64,000 nucleotides of DNA, from contig CANQEL010000001.1 in NCBI GenBank assembly GCA_947594855.1, forward strand, positions 62,001 to 126,000, read 5' to 3'. The position numbers were made by a program, and so were the translations under genes. Shown here in pieces: positions 27,350 to 36,558 of the stretch (position 1 is its first letter; the number at the start of each line of letters is the position of its first letter). Below the pieces are notes generated by a model. The model was not told the origin of the DNA. It did no database searches and saw nothing but the letters and a program-made list of their open reading frames with translations. The stretch is from an uncultured Lachnospiraceae bacterium (GTDB lineage Bacteria; Bacillota; Clostridia; Lachnospirales; Lachnospiraceae).

Positions 27350-28555
27350 TTATTTGTTATTAGCTGCTGCAACACCCGGAAGTTCTTTGCCTTCAAGGAA
27401 TTCAAGCGAAGCTCCGCCGCCTGTTGAAATATGGCTCATCTTATCGCCAAATCCAAGCTGGTTTACTGCTGCTGCTGAATCGCCGCCGCCGATAATTGTA
27501 GTAGCGTCAGCATCTGCCATTGCCTTTGCAACTGCAAGAGTTCCCTTTGCAAGCGTAGGATTCTCAAATACGCCCATAGGTCCGTTCCAAACTACTGTCT
27601 TTGCAGAACGTACTGCATCGGCAAACAGTTCCGCTGTCTTGGTACCGATATCAAGACCCTGCATGTCAGAAGGAATAGCATCTGAAGAAACAACCTGAAT
27701 ATCTACAGGCGCATCTATAGGATTTGGGAAATCCTTTGCAATAGTTGTATCTATTGGAAGAAGCAGTTTCTTTCCGAGTTTTTCTGCTTTATCCATCATA
27801 TCCTTACAATAATCAATCTTCTCATCATCAACAAGTGACGTACCGATTTCATAACCTTTTGCCTTAAGGAATGTATATGCCATACCTCCACCTATAATAA
27901 GCGTATCGCATTTCTCAAGCAGGTTATTTATAACATTAAGTTTATCGGCAACCTTTGCTCCGCCGAGAATGGCTACAAAAGGTCTTGTAGGATTCTCTAC
28001 TGCATTTCCAAGGAAATCAATCTCTTTCTGCATAAGATAACCTACAACAGCAGTATCAACAAGTGAGCTGACACCTACGTTAGAGCAGTGAGCCCTGTGA
28101 GCTGTACCGAAAGCATCATTTACGAACACATCACAAAGTGATGCAAGATCTTTTGAAAAAGCCTCTCCGTTCTTTGTTTCTTCTGCCCTGTAACGTGTAT
28201 TTTCAAGAAGTACTACGTCTCCATCCTGCATTGCAGCTACTGCAGCTTTTGCATTAGGACCTACAACCTCAGGGTCTGCAGCAAACTTAACTTCCTTATC
28301 CAAAAGCTCTGAAAGCCTCTTTGCAACAGGAGCTAAAGTAAGCTCCGGCTTAGGCTCTCCCTTTGGCTTACCAAGATGTGAACAGAGAATAACCTTACCA
28401 CCGTCTGCAATAAGCTTTTTAATAGTAGGAAGTGCTGCAACAAGACGGTTTTCGTCAGTAATCTGTCCGTCTTTTAACGGTACATTGAAATCGCAACGAA
28501 CAAGTACCTTTTTCCCTTTTACATTAATGTCATCAACTGTTTTTTTATTTAACAT
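27350..28555 (-). CDS. pgk: Phosphoglycerate kinase
   Basis: Cytoplasmic glycolytic kinase of 401 residues making ATP from 1,3-bisphosphoglycerate. Landmarks: [63 protein letters not shown] and [13 protein letters not shown], then [13 protein letters not shown]. Full family length. AAAGGAG lies 9 bases before the ATG. A terminator-like hairpin separates it from gap, so it may be expressed partly by read-through. Confidence 0.98.
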   Translation of the reverse strand: MLNKKTVDDINVKGKKVLVRCDFNVPLKDGQITDENRLVAALPTIKKLIADGGKVILCSHLGKPKGEPKPELTLAPVAKRLSELLDKEVKFAADPEVVGPNAKAAVAAMQDGDVVLLENTRYRAEETKNGEAFSKDLASLCDVFVNDAFGTAHRAHCSNVGVSSLVDTAVVGYLMQKEIDFLGNAVENPTRPFVAILGGAKVADKLNVINNLLEKCDTLIIGGGMAYTFLKAKGYEIGTSLVDDEKIDYCKDMMDKAEKLGKKLLLPIDTTIAKDFPNPIDAPVDIQVVSSDAIPSDMQGLDIGTKTAELFADAVRSAKTVVWNGPMGVFENPTLAKGTLAVAKAMADADATTIIGGGDSAAAVNQLGFGDKMSHISTGGGASLEFLEGKELPGVAAANNK

Positions 28556-28591
28556 TATAAAGTAACTCCTTTCAGATATTTAAAATTATGA

Positions 28592-28622
28592 AACAAAAAG
28601 AATCCGGTCCTTTCAGACCGGA
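28592..28622 (-). terminator. Hairpin terminator/attenuator between gap and pgk
   Basis: Stem TCCGGTC with GACCGGA, loop about 6, followed on the minus strand by TTCTTTTTG. It could set a higher level of gap than of pgk-tpiA. Confidence 0.7.
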
Positions 28623-28674
28623 CCCTTTATGAATCCTATTAATTCATGTCCGTATATTACAATATTTGGCTAAA

Positions 28675-29691
28675 TCAGCCTAACTCTGCAAAATACTTAA
28701 TAGTTCTAACCATCTGGCTTGTGTATGAATTCTCATTATCATACCATGAAACTACCTGAACAAGATTGTCTTCTCCAACCATAGTCTGTGTAGCATCAAA
28801 GAGTGAACCATACCTCATGCCAACGATATCTGAAGATACTATCTGCTCTTCATTGTAACCATATGACTCATTAGCTGCTGCTTTCATAGCTGCGTTAATC
28901 TCTTCTTTTGTTACTGACTTCTCTACTGTAGCAACAAGAATTGTTGTTGAACCTGTAGGAGTAGGTACACGCTGTGCAGAACCGATAAGTTTTCCGTTAA
29001 GTTCAGGAATAACAAGGCCGATTGCCTTAGCAGCTCCTGTTGAGTTAGGAACGATATTAACTGCGCCTGCACGTGATCTTCTAAGGTCGCCCTTTCTCTG
29101 AGGACCGTCAAGGATCATCTGGTCACCTGTATATGCATGAATTGTTGACATAATACCTGACTTGATTCCTGCAAGGTCGTTAAGAGCCTTAGCCATAGGA
29201 GCAAGACAGTTAGTTGTACAGGAAGCTGCAGAAATAATCTGATCATCCTTTGTCAATGTCTCATGGTTTACATTATAAACAATAGTCTTGAGGTCATTAC
29301 CTGCCGGAGCTGAAATAACAACTTTCTTAGCGCCTGCATTGATATGAGCCTGAGCTTTAGCCTTTGATGTATAGAATCCTGAACACTCTAATACAACATC
29401 AACGCCAATCTCTCCCCAAGGACAGTTATTAGCATCCGGCTCTTTGTAAATCTTGATTGTCTGTCCTTTAACAGTGATTGTACCAGCCTCGTCATCAGCT
29501 GTTACCTGATCTTCTTCACCGATAGCTACATATCTTCCCTGTGAAGAATCATACTTCAACAGATGAGCAAGCATCTTAGGGCTTGTCAAATCGTTGATAG
29601 CAACTACTTCATAACCTTCAGCTCCAAACATCTGTCTGAAAGCAAGACGTCCGATACGTCCAAAACCATTGATTGCAACTTTTACTGACAT
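28675..29691 (-). CDS. gap: Glyceraldehyde-3-phosphate dehydrogenase
   Basis: NAD-dependent glycolytic dehydrogenase of 338 residues. The N-terminus [16 protein letters not shown] is the Rossmann fold; [10 protein letters not shown] holds the catalytic Cys; [20 protein letters not shown] and [18 protein letters not shown] form the substrate site; [15 protein letters not shown] is the C-terminal signature. AGGAGG 9 bases upstream sets the start at 29691. It has its own promoter and heads the gap-pgk-tpiA unit. Confidence 0.98.
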   Translation of the reverse strand: MSVKVAINGFGRIGRLAFRQMFGAEGYEVVAINDLTSPKMLAHLLKYDSSQGRYVAIGEEDQVTADDEAGTITVKGQTIKIYKEPDANNCPWGEIGVDVVLECSGFYTSKAKAQAHINAGAKKVVISAPAGNDLKTIVYNVNHETLTKDDQIISAASCTTNCLAPMAKALNDLAGIKSGIMSTIHAYTGDQMILDGPQRKGDLRRSRAGAVNIVPNSTGAAKAIGLVIPELNGKLIGSAQRVPTPTGSTTILVATVEKSVTKEEINAAMKAAANESYGYNEEQIVSSDIVGMRYGSLFDATQTMVGEDNLVQVVSWYDNENSYTSQMVRTIKYFAELG

Positions 29692-29768
29692 TTTGAAATT
29701 CCTCCTAAATATAGTGTTTTCATACATAGTTTGATAGGTTGCTAAATTTACCACAAACTGTAAGTACC

Positions 29769-29797
29769 ATTTTACATAACATGTCTGAAAATTTCAA
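29769..29797 (-). promoter_or_regulatory. gap promoter
   Basis: TTGAAA (29792-29797), 17 bases, TAAAAT (29769-29774), about 75 bases before the gap start codon. Confidence 0.6.
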
Positions 29798-29855
29798 GTA
29801 TAAAATACGCTACAATTCGTATATTTACGTTAAATTCATAAAAAAATTATATTTT

Positions 29856-31301
29856 TTACCATCCCAGCAGCTCTCTGTACAATTTTTCATACTCTCTGGC
29901 TGAAGATGTCCAGGAATAATCCTTTGCCATACCCCTGTCTATTATCTTATTCCACTCTCTTTTCCTGTTATAATACACGTCTTTTGCATATCTTATAGTT
30001 CCAAGCATCTCATGTGCATTATAATTATAGAAAGAAAATCCTGTACCAAGGCTTTCATATTCATTGTACGGTTCAACGGTATCTTTAAGTCCTCCGGTCT
30101 CACGGACTATAGGAACAGTACCATATCTCAAACTCATAAGCTGGCTGAGTCCGCACGGTTCAAAAAGCGATGGCATAAGAAATGCATCGCATCCCGCATA
30201 TATACGGTGCGAGCGCTCATTATTGTAATAAATACTCGCAGATACCCTTCCGTGATATTTCCATTCATAATGCCTGAAAAGGTTCTCATACTTAGGGTCT
30301 CCCGTTCCAAGAATAACAAACTGTGTATCCTCAGAACATATTTCTTCAATAACACATTCAACCAGGTCAAGGCCTTTCTGGTCAGTAAGCCTTGAAACTA
30401 TACCAAGCATAAACACCTTATCATTCTGTTCGAGACCAAGTTCCTTCTGAAGGCCGCGTTTATTCTTAATCTTCTGTTTACGGAAATTCTTCGCATCATA
30501 ATTCTGATAAATAAACGGGTCCGTTGCCGGATTGTATTCATCATAATCTATGCCGTTTACAATACCTCTCAGCGCATTGGAACGGGCGTTCATAAGTCCG
30601 TCAAGTTTTTCACCGTAAAATGGCGTCTTAATCTCCTCCGCATAAGTTTTACTAACCGTAGTCACATAATCGGCATACACTATGCCGCCTTTAAGATAAT
30701 TGGCATCTCCATATGCCTCAAGCTTATCCGGAGCAAAATAATATGAGCTGAGTCCTGTTATATCCCTTACAGTAGGGGCATCCCACACTCCCTGGAATTT
30801 CAGGTTATGTATTGTCATTATCGACTTAATTCCCTGATAGAACTCTCCCTGACTGAACGTATCCTTAAGGTATACCGGTACAAGTCCCGTCTGCCAGTCG
30901 TGGCAATGTATAATATCCGGTCTGAAATCAATAAGCGGAAGAGTTGATAACGCTGCTTTACAGAAAAATGCAAACTTCTCAACATCTTCATAAATATTGC
31001 CATATGGTTTATTGCCTGCAAAATAGAATTCATTGTCAATAAAATAAAATGTTACCCCATTATATTGCATCTCAAGTACGCCTACGTACTGTTTACGCCA
31101 TGCCAGTTCAAGATAAAAATGCGTTCTGTACTTCATCTGGTTACGATATTCTTCCGGTATTGCCATGTACTTCGGAATCATAACCCTTACATCAAATTCC
31201 TCTTTGTTAAACATCTTAGGAAGTGCACCGACTACATCTGCAAGACCACCGGTCTTGATAAACGGCACTGCCTCAGATGCTAAAAATAGTATTTTTTTCA
31301 T
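29856..31301 (-). CDS. glgA: Glycogen (starch) synthase, GT5
   Basis: ADP-glucose-dependent alpha-1,4-glucan synthase of 481 residues. The N-terminus has FLASEAVPFIKTGGLADVVG (ADP-glucose contact KTGGL). The middle has HCHDWQTGLVPVYL and MTIHNLKFQG. The C-terminal GT-B half has MLGIVSRLTDQKGLDL and SLFEPCGLSQLMSLRYG with the conserved Glu, followed by GTVPIVRETGGL. Full family length. It points to glycogen storage, often linked to sporulation in clostridia. It lies between spo0A and gap; no other glg genes are in view. Confidence 0.96.
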   Translation of the reverse strand: MKKILFLASEAVPFIKTGGLADVVGALPKMFNKEEFDVRVMIPKYMAIPEEYRNQMKYRTHFYLELAWRKQYVGVLEMQYNGVTFYFIDNEFYFAGNKPYGNIYEDVEKFAFFCKAALSTLPLIDFRPDIIHCHDWQTGLVPVYLKDTFSQGEFYQGIKSIMTIHNLKFQGVWDAPTVRDITGLSSYYFAPDKLEAYGDANYLKGGIVYADYVTTVSKTYAEEIKTPFYGEKLDGLMNARSNALRGIVNGIDYDEYNPATDPFIYQNYDAKNFRKQKIKNKRGLQKELGLEQNDKVFMLGIVSRLTDQKGLDLVECVIEEICSEDTQFVILGTGDPKYENLFRHYEWKYHGRVSASIYYNNERSHRIYAGCDAFLMPSLFEPCGLSQLMSLRYGTVPIVRETGGLKDTVEPYNEYESLGTGFSFYNYNAHEMLGTIRYAKDVYYNRKREWNKIIDRGMAKDYSWTSSAREYEKLYRELLGW

Positions 31302-31404
31302 AACTACTTATACCTCCATAAGATTTATCCAAAAATCCATACTAAGTATAACATAATTATGAGGCAGCACACAATAGTTTATAATAATTATTTTCCATGT
31401 TTTT

Positions 31405-32202
31405 CTATGCTCTGAGTTTATACTCAAGCCTTATTTTATCAGCTATAAGTGCAACAAATTCAGAATTGGTAGGTTTACCCTTTCCATTATTTACCGTATA
31501 TCCAAATAATTCATCAATTGTATCCATCTTACCCCTGCTCCATGCCACCTCAATAGCATGCCTTATTGCGCGTTCCACACGGCTTGGAGTTGTTTTATGG
31601 CGTTTTGCAATAGACGGATAAAGAAGCTTTGTAATAGAATTAAGCATTTCACCATCATTTACTGACATCATTATTGCATCTCTCAGATACTGATAGCCCT
31701 TAATATGTGCAGGAACGCCTATTTCATGTATAATATCAGTAACATCGGCTTCAAGGTCATGTTCTCTTTTTACAAACGCATTTTCATACACTCCGTTTGA
31801 AGAGGCAACGAATTTTCCTTTAAGCCTTGAACGAAGCTTCCTTATTCTTGATAAAACCACATCATTATCAAACGGCTTCATAATATAATACGCCGCTCCA
31901 AGTTCAAATGCATTTTCCGTAACCACATCCTGTCCTATTCCCGATATTACTATGAATTCAGGTGTCTTTTCTGCGTCATCATTTGCACGTACTTTTTCTA
32001 TAACGCCAAGTCCGTCAAGCTTTGGCATTATTATGTCCAAAAGTACAACATCAGGTTGAAACATCTTAATCTTTTCTACCGCATCGACGCCGTCTGATGC
32101 AGTAGCCACTACTTCCATATCTTCCTGACTTGAAACAAGTTCCTTAAGCGTATTCACCATTCTTTCATTATCATCTGCAATAAGTATCTTCGTTTTCGTC
32201 AT
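31405..32202 (-). CDS. spo0A: Sporulation master regulator Spo0A
   Basis: Response regulator of 265 residues. The receiver domain has [10 protein letters not shown], the phosphoacceptor in [13 protein letters not shown], and [10 protein letters not shown]. The effector domain begins near residue 140 and has [34 protein letters not shown], the recognition helix region [17 protein letters not shown] and [20 protein letters not shown], which are diagnostic of Spo0A rather than other regulators. GGAGG 9 bases upstream sets the start at 32202. The usual upstream neighbour spoIVB is not there; instead the upstream region is occupied by hairpin elements. Confidence 0.97.
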   Translation of the reverse strand: MTKTKILIADDNERMVNTLKELVSSQEDMEVVATASDGVDAVEKIKMFQPDVVLLDIIMPKLDGLGVIEKVRANDDAEKTPEFIVISGIGQDVVTENAFELGAAYYIMKPFDNDVVLSRIRKLRSRLKGKFVASSNGVYENAFVKREHDLEADVTDIIHEIGVPAHIKGYQYLRDAIMMSVNDGEMLNSITKLLYPSIAKRHKTTPSRVERAIRHAIEVAWSRGKMDTIDELFGYTVNNGKGKPTNSEFVALIADKIRLEYKLRA

Positions 32203-32228
32203 AATGCTTGTCCTCCCATTAAACAAAA

Positions 32229-32288
32229 ATATTTGGTAATATTTGGTAATTTATTGTTCTTTTACACTATAACCAAAATTTACCAAAA
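32229..32288. promoter_or_regulatory. Inverted TTTGGTAA/TTACCAAA repeats around the spo0A promoter
   Basis: Two tandem AATATTTGGT units lie at about 32229-32250, and two inverted counterparts (ACCAAAATTTACCAAAA) lie at 32272-32288 inside the promoter spacer. The upstream pair is outside the transcript, so a DNA operator is likelier than an RNA hairpin. Confidence 0.5.
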
Positions 32289-32294
32289 ATTCAA
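32266..32294 (-). promoter_or_regulatory. spo0A promoter
   Basis: TTGAAT (32289-32294), 17 bases, TATAGT (32266-32271). A TTTTGTCAT sequence about 20 bases upstream partly matches a 0A box, which would fit autoregulation but is weak. Confidence 0.55.
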
Positions 32295-32360
32295 GTCTTT
32301 TTTTTCGCATTTAATGACAAAATTACGCATCTTTTACGAAACAAGGTATATTTTGCAAAA

Positions 32361-32519
32361 CAAGACCACCTATGTACTTATAGTCTGGCTGTTATAAAAC
32401 ACGTTCCCACTTGTTTCGCCACGTAACGGTGCATAAAACGGCAAAGTACGCCGTTTAAGCACCGACGGTCTCAAACAGTCTTATAACAGCCAGCTATAGC
32501 ACAAAGGTGGCGATACTTG
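32361..32519 (+). repeat. Long hairpin element, family I copy A
   Basis: About 150 bases. The outer stem joins CCACCTATGTAC and TAGTCTGGCTGTTATAA with TTATAACAGCCAGCTATA and AAAGGTGG. The inner hairpin is CGGTGCATAAAACGGC with GCCGTTTAAGCACCG. It is about 95 percent identical by eye to copy B in the opposite orientation. Confidence 0.75.
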
Positions 32520-32556
32520 TAAATCAGGTGTTTAAAATGAAATAATCAAAAATGTA

Positions 32557-32585
32557 TTGCATTATTACAAAATCTGTGTTACAAT
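32557..32585 (+). promoter_or_regulatory. Promoter of the small ORF between hairpin copies A and B
   Basis: TTGCAT (32557-32562), 17 bases, TACAAT (32580-32585), 48 bases before the start codon. Confidence 0.6.
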
Positions 32586-32633
32586 AATTACACAAGCGAG
32601 CTTAAAGGAAATCGTGAGGTGGAGGTGCAATAT

Positions 32634-32881
32634 ATGTTGCTTGAGGAGATGCTGATGGACAAGTATATGGAAGGTATAGATATCAAACACTCACAAGACA
32701 CTTTAATGCAACAAAAAATGATATTCTTGTCATCTTATCAGACACCGAAACAGTACCTGAGACTCTTAAGAAGCAGATCATATATGAAAGTAGCGCCGAC
32801 AGACTAAATAAGATGGTAAGGCTTGCCACAAAGGCAGAATCAATTGAAGACTTTAAAAAGAATTTTGAGAAATGCGACTGA
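32634..32881 (+). pseudogene. Small ORF with a -1 frameshift at an A6 run, unknown family
   Basis: ATG 32634 has GGAGG 8 bases upstream and a good promoter. The first frame runs MLLEEMLMDKYMEGIDIKHS to DTLMQQK and would end at 32807. A one-base shift back at CAACAAAAAATG joins it to NDILVILSDTETVPETLKK and KMVRLATKAESIEDFKKNF, ending at 32881, for 82 residues that read as one helical protein. The shift site contains a slippery A-AAA-AAT heptamer, so this may be a simple one-base deletion or a recoding event. I do not recognise the family; the ending resembles tails I associate with Lachnospiraceae transposase/Rpn-like proteins, but that is a weak impression. It is flanked by inverted hairpin copies. 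Confidence 0.5.
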
Positions 32882-32947
32882 CCTGATCTGTCAAAACTTG
32901 TATTTATAAACAGGGGTTATTTGTGTTTTTATGTATAATATACTTAA

Positions 32948-33097
32948 GGCCACCCGTGTGCCATAGCTGACTGTTATAAGACTGTTTGAGACCGTCGGTG
33001 CTTAAACGGCGTACTTTGCCGTTTTATGCACCGCTACGTGGCGAAACAAGTGAAAACGTGTCTTATAACAGTCAGACTATGTGCACAGAGGTGGCGT
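32948..33097 (-). repeat. Long hairpin element, family I copy B
   Basis: Inverted copy of element A. Outer stem GGCCACCCGTGTG and ATAGCTGACTGTTATAAG with CTTATAACAGTCAGACTAT and GAGGTGGC; inner hairpin TCGGTGCTTAAACGGC with GCCGTTTTATGCACCG. Several differences from A fall in paired positions, for example GGC/GCC versus GAC/GTC in the outer stem, so pairing is kept. Confidence 0.75.
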
Positions 33098-33098
33098 C

Positions 33099-33146
33099 AT
33101 TCTGTTATTCCGTTATTCTGTTATTCTGTTAATATGTTATTCTGTA
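33099..33146. repeat. Octamer tandem repeat (ATTCTGTT, six units)
   Basis: Six contiguous 8-base units, four of them ATTCTGTT or one base different, between hairpin copy B and the end of dut. An 8-base unit would not keep a reading frame. It is non-coding. Confidence 0.7.
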
Positions 33147-33149
33147 TAG

Positions 33150-33596
33150 TTACTTCATCCCGGTAGACCCGAAGCCTCCTTCGCCTCTTACCGTATCTGA
33201 AAGCTCTTGTGTTTCCTCGTATACCGCCGGAATGTAAGGGGCAACTACCATCTGCGCTACCCTTTCACCCGGTTCTATACTTACAGTTTCCTTTGAATGG
33301 TTATGGAGCGCTACCATAATCTCTCCGCGGTAATCGCAATCAATTACTCCGACTTTATTTGCGGGCGCAATGCCCTTTTTACATGCCAGGCCGCTCCTTG
33401 CATATACAAGACCTACCGTACCCGCCGGAAGCTCGACTGCTATTCCCGTATGTATAAACTCCGTATCGCCGGGATTAATCACAACCAGTTCGTTCATACA
33501 CGCAAACAGGTCCGCGCCTGCGGCATACTCGCTGCCATAGCAGGGCTGTACGGCGTTTTTATCCAATTTCTTAAAATACACTTTACACGTATCCAT
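33150..33596 (-). CDS. dut: dUTP pyrophosphatase
   Basis: Homotrimeric dUTPase of 148 residues hydrolysing dUTP to dUMP. All five motifs are visible: AAGADLFAC, ARSGLACKKG, GVIDCDYRGEI (with the catalytic Asp), GERVAQMVV and the C-terminal GEGGFGSTG. AAGGAG lies upstream of the ATG. It is 44 bases after nrdG, so the nrdD-nrdG-dut unit groups deoxynucleotide supply functions. Confidence 0.96.
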   Translation of the reverse strand: MDTCKVYFKKLDKNAVQPCYGSEYAAGADLFACMNELVVINPGDTEFIHTGIAVELPAGTVGLVYARSGLACKKGIAPANKVGVIDCDYRGEIMVALHNHSKETVSIEPGERVAQMVVAPYIPAVYEETQELSDTVRGEGGFGSTGMK

Positions 33597-33639
33597 TTTT
33601 TATATTCTCCTTATCCGGAAACTGCAAACCATCCTGCGT

Positions 33640-34194
33640 TTAATAAAGTTCCGGGAATTCATGAAGTATAGTTTTTCCGCTTTCGAGCGACTCCGGCACC
33701 CGTATAGTCCTTTGATTTGCCGAACCTTTAAATATAAGTTTCAGGCTTTTTTCGTCTTCATGGAATTCACCGTCAACAAGTATATCAATATATGACAGCA
33801 TTTCCTTTGTTTCAGGCCATTTGCTGCACATATCCCCAAGGATATCCGTTTCAAACGTATATCCGCTGAACGCCCAGACATTGCGGTGATGCTCTTCATA
33901 CTTTTCCCTTGGATACTTCTTGCGGAATCTTCTTAATAAAGGCAGAAGTCCTATCTGGTTGGAATGTTCAAAAGGTTCTCCGCCAAGAAGCGTAAGTCCT
34001 GAATAATAATCCGGTTCAAGACATTTCATAACAAATTCCACCGTATCATCCGTAAATGGTTTTCCATATTCAAAATCCCACGCTTCTTTATTAAAACATC
34101 CCTTGCAGCCGTGTGTACACCCGCTCACAAACACCGAAACCCTTATTCCTGTTCCGTTTGCAATGTCGTACTGTTTGATATCCGCATAATTCAT
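33640..34194 (-). CDS. nrdG: Anaerobic ribonucleotide reductase activating protein
   Basis: Radical SAM enzyme of 184 residues that generates the glycyl radical on NrdD. The CxxxCxxC cluster is in VSGCTHGCKGCFN, and LTLLGGEPFEH matches the SAM-binding GGE motif. Slightly longer than some NrdG proteins. It follows nrdD by 24 bases. Confidence 0.95.
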   Translation of the reverse strand: MNYADIKQYDIANGTGIRVSVFVSGCTHGCKGCFNKEAWDFEYGKPFTDDTVEFVMKCLEPDYYSGLTLLGGEPFEHSNQIGLLPLLRRFRKKYPREKYEEHHRNVWAFSGYTFETDILGDMCSKWPETKEMLSYIDILVDGEFHEDEKSLKLIFKGSANQRTIRVPESLESGKTILHEFPELY

Positions 34195-34218
34195 AATATA
34201 CCATTACTCCTATGCATA

Positions 34219-36345
34219 TTATATATGAAGAACTCTTGCATTAATTTCTTTGGTCTTGCCCACATTCCAAAAATTCTCACCAAGGTATCCGCATGTTCTT
34301 CGTGTAACATTCATCTTTGCATGGTCCTTATTACCGCACTGAGGACATTCCCATTCAAGATTATCATTTATTTTAATTTCTCCGTCATATCCGCATACAT
34401 GGCAATAATCTGACTTGGTATTAAACTCTGCATACTGAATGTTGTCGTATATAAATTTCACAATATCCCTGAGTGCCTGAAGGTTATGCCTCATATTAGG
34501 TATCTCAACATATGAAATTGCTCCGCCTGAAGATATATTCTGGAACTGGCTCTCAAATGTAAATTTAGAGAACGCATCTATCTTCTCTCTTACATCTACA
34601 TGGTAAGAATTGGTATAATATCCCTTATCAGTAACATCTTCAATATCTCCAAACTGCTCTTTATCAATTCTTGCAAACCTGTAGCAGAGTGACTCTGCAG
34701 GAGTTCCGTAAAGCGCAAATCCAATGCCTGTCTCTTCTTTCCATGTATCTGTTGCTCTCCTCAGACGTTTCATAAGTTTCAGTGCAAATTCAGAACCCTC
34801 CGGCTCTGTATGTGAAACTCCTGTCATAAGCTTAGTAACCTCATACAGTCCGATATAGCCAAGTGAAATTGATGAATAGCCGCCGTGAAGAAGCTTATCT
34901 ATCTTCTCACCTTTCTCAAGTCTTGCAATAGCTCCATACTGCCAGTGTATAGGGCTGACATCTGACAATGTTCCCTCCAGCGCGCGATGTCTGCACATAA
35001 GAGCCTCAAAGCAGATTGAAAGTCTTTCTTCAAGAAGCTGCCAGAATTTCTCCATATTACCCTGTGCTATAATACCTATCTGTGGAAGGTTAATACTTAC
35101 AACACCCTGGTTAAACCTTCCTTCAAATTTGTATTCTCCGTTTTCATCTTTCCATGGGCTTAAGAAGCTTCTGCAGCCCATGCATGAAAATACGTTTCCT
35201 TCATAATTCTCACGCATCTTCTTAGCAGAAATATAATCAGGATACAGACGCTTTGCAGAACATTTAACAGCAAGCTCTGTAATATAATCATATTTGCCGC
35301 CCTTAAGACAGTTATTTTCATCAAGTACATATATAAGTTTAGGAAATGCCGGCGTAACATATACGCCTTTCTCATTCTTGATTCCCTCAAGTCTCTGTCT
35401 GAGTATCTCTTCTATTATCATTGCATTTTCTTCAATATACTCATCATTGTCATCCAGGTACATAAATACTGTAACAAAAGGAGACTGTCCGTTTGTAGTC
35501 ATAAGTGTATTAATCTGATATTGTATTGTCTGTACGCCGGAACGAAGCTCATCATGAAGCCTGTCATTTACAAGTTGTTCCATAACCGAGGCATCAATGC
35601 TGTCACCGTATTTCTCTTTATAGCGGTCCATATATTTTTCCTTACTGATTCTGAGATATTTGCCAAGATGCCTTATATCTACAGACTGTCCTCCGTACTG
35701 GCTGCTTGCGACTGCACTGATAATCTGAGTCATTACCGTACATGCTACCTGGAAACTCTTTGGCGTTTCAATAAGCTTGCCGTTCATGACTGTTCCGTTT
35801 TCAAACATATCTTTTATATTAATAAGGCAGCAGTTAAAGATGGACTGTACAAAATAATCCATATCATGGAAGTGTATTGCTCCCTTTTCATGCGCTTCAA
35901 CTATATGCTCCGGCAAAAGAATCCTTTTCGTAAGATCCTTTGACACCTCACCCGCAATAAGGTCTCTCTGCGTGGATGCGATATAAGCGTTTTTGTTGGA
36001 ATTCTCTTCCATTACATCCTTATTGCTGTTCTGTATAAGGCTCATAATGGATTCGTCAGTAGTATTTGCCTTTCTTACAAGCTCCCTGGTATATCTGTAA
36101 ATAATATACGTTTTGGCAAGTACATACTTTCCTTCAGCCATAATTTTCTGCTCAATCATATCCTGGATATTCTCTACATGCATTGTATCACGGTGAAGAT
36201 TCTCTATGCTTACTACTATTCCTTCTATTTTTTCATCAGTAAGTTTCTCATACCTGTCTACTTCTGCATTTGCTTTCCTTATTGCAGTCAGTATTTTGTT
36301 GCGGTCATACTCTACAACCCTTCCGTCTCTCTTAATTACCTTCAT
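34219..36345 (-). CDS. nrdD: Anaerobic (class III) ribonucleoside-triphosphate reductase
   Basis: Oxygen-sensitive reductase of 708 residues making dNTPs. The N-terminal ATP-cone begins VIKRDGRVVEYDRNKI. The core has GAIHFHDMDYF and the catalytic region CMGCRSFLSPW. A C-terminal zinc site is formed by CHVCGYDGEI and ECPQCGN, and the glycyl radical site is RRTCGYLGENFWN. AAAGGAAAG precedes the ATG. It indicates an obligate or facultative anaerobe. A NrdR-like box upstream suggests deoxynucleotide-dependent repression. Confidence 0.97.
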   Translation of the reverse strand: MKVIKRDGRVVEYDRNKILTAIRKANAEVDRYEKLTDEKIEGIVVSIENLHRDTMHVENIQDMIEQKIMAEGKYVLAKTYIIYRYTRELVRKANTTDESIMSLIQNSNKDVMEENSNKNAYIASTQRDLIAGEVSKDLTKRILLPEHIVEAHEKGAIHFHDMDYFVQSIFNCCLINIKDMFENGTVMNGKLIETPKSFQVACTVMTQIISAVASSQYGGQSVDIRHLGKYLRISKEKYMDRYKEKYGDSIDASVMEQLVNDRLHDELRSGVQTIQYQINTLMTTNGQSPFVTVFMYLDDNDEYIEENAMIIEEILRQRLEGIKNEKGVYVTPAFPKLIYVLDENNCLKGGKYDYITELAVKCSAKRLYPDYISAKKMRENYEGNVFSCMGCRSFLSPWKDENGEYKFEGRFNQGVVSINLPQIGIIAQGNMEKFWQLLEERLSICFEALMCRHRALEGTLSDVSPIHWQYGAIARLEKGEKIDKLLHGGYSSISLGYIGLYEVTKLMTGVSHTEPEGSEFALKLMKRLRRATDTWKEETGIGFALYGTPAESLCYRFARIDKEQFGDIEDVTDKGYYTNSYHVDVREKIDAFSKFTFESQFQNISSGGAISYVEIPNMRHNLQALRDIVKFIYDNIQYAEFNTKSDYCHVCGYDGEIKINDNLEWECPQCGNKDHAKMNVTRRTCGYLGENFWNVGKTKEINARVLHI

Positions 36346-36405
36346 TTAACTACACTTTCCTTTCCTTAGTTACATAATAATACCAATAAGCGGCTTTTCT
36401 ATGAC

Positions 36406-36434
36406 AGTATATCATAAGAAATATGATTTGTCCA
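36406..36434 (-). promoter_or_regulatory. nrdD promoter
   Basis: TGGACA (36429-36434), 17 bases, TATACT (36406-36411) with an extended TG, about 61 bases before the start codon. Confidence 0.6.
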
Positions 36435-36461
36435 TATATATAGTTGATTATTTTTTTCAAA

Positions 36462-36477
36462 CCGCAATATATTGTGT
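36462..36477. promoter_or_regulatory. Probable NrdR box upstream of nrdD
   Basis: CCGCAATATATTGTGT closely matches the NrdR consensus ACACWATATWTWGTGT, with a weaker partner near 36430-36445 overlapping the -35 element about three helical turns away. NrdR represses ribonucleotide reductase genes when dATP is plentiful. Confidence 0.55.
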
Positions 36478-36558
36478 AATTGCTATGTATAAGTAAATTC
36501 TAAGAACCACTTATGTAGTATAAAGTACAACCACTTCATTTTTATATTTTTATTATTT

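Noticed and set aside
30134-30395. Short ORFs on both strands inside glgA
   Set aside because: Alternative-frame shadows of a fully conserved glycogen synthase.
32361-33097. Integron attC-like sites
   Set aside because: The hairpins recall attC by structure, but there is no integrase gene, no cassette array and no typical RYYYAAC/GTTRRRY pairing at the ends.
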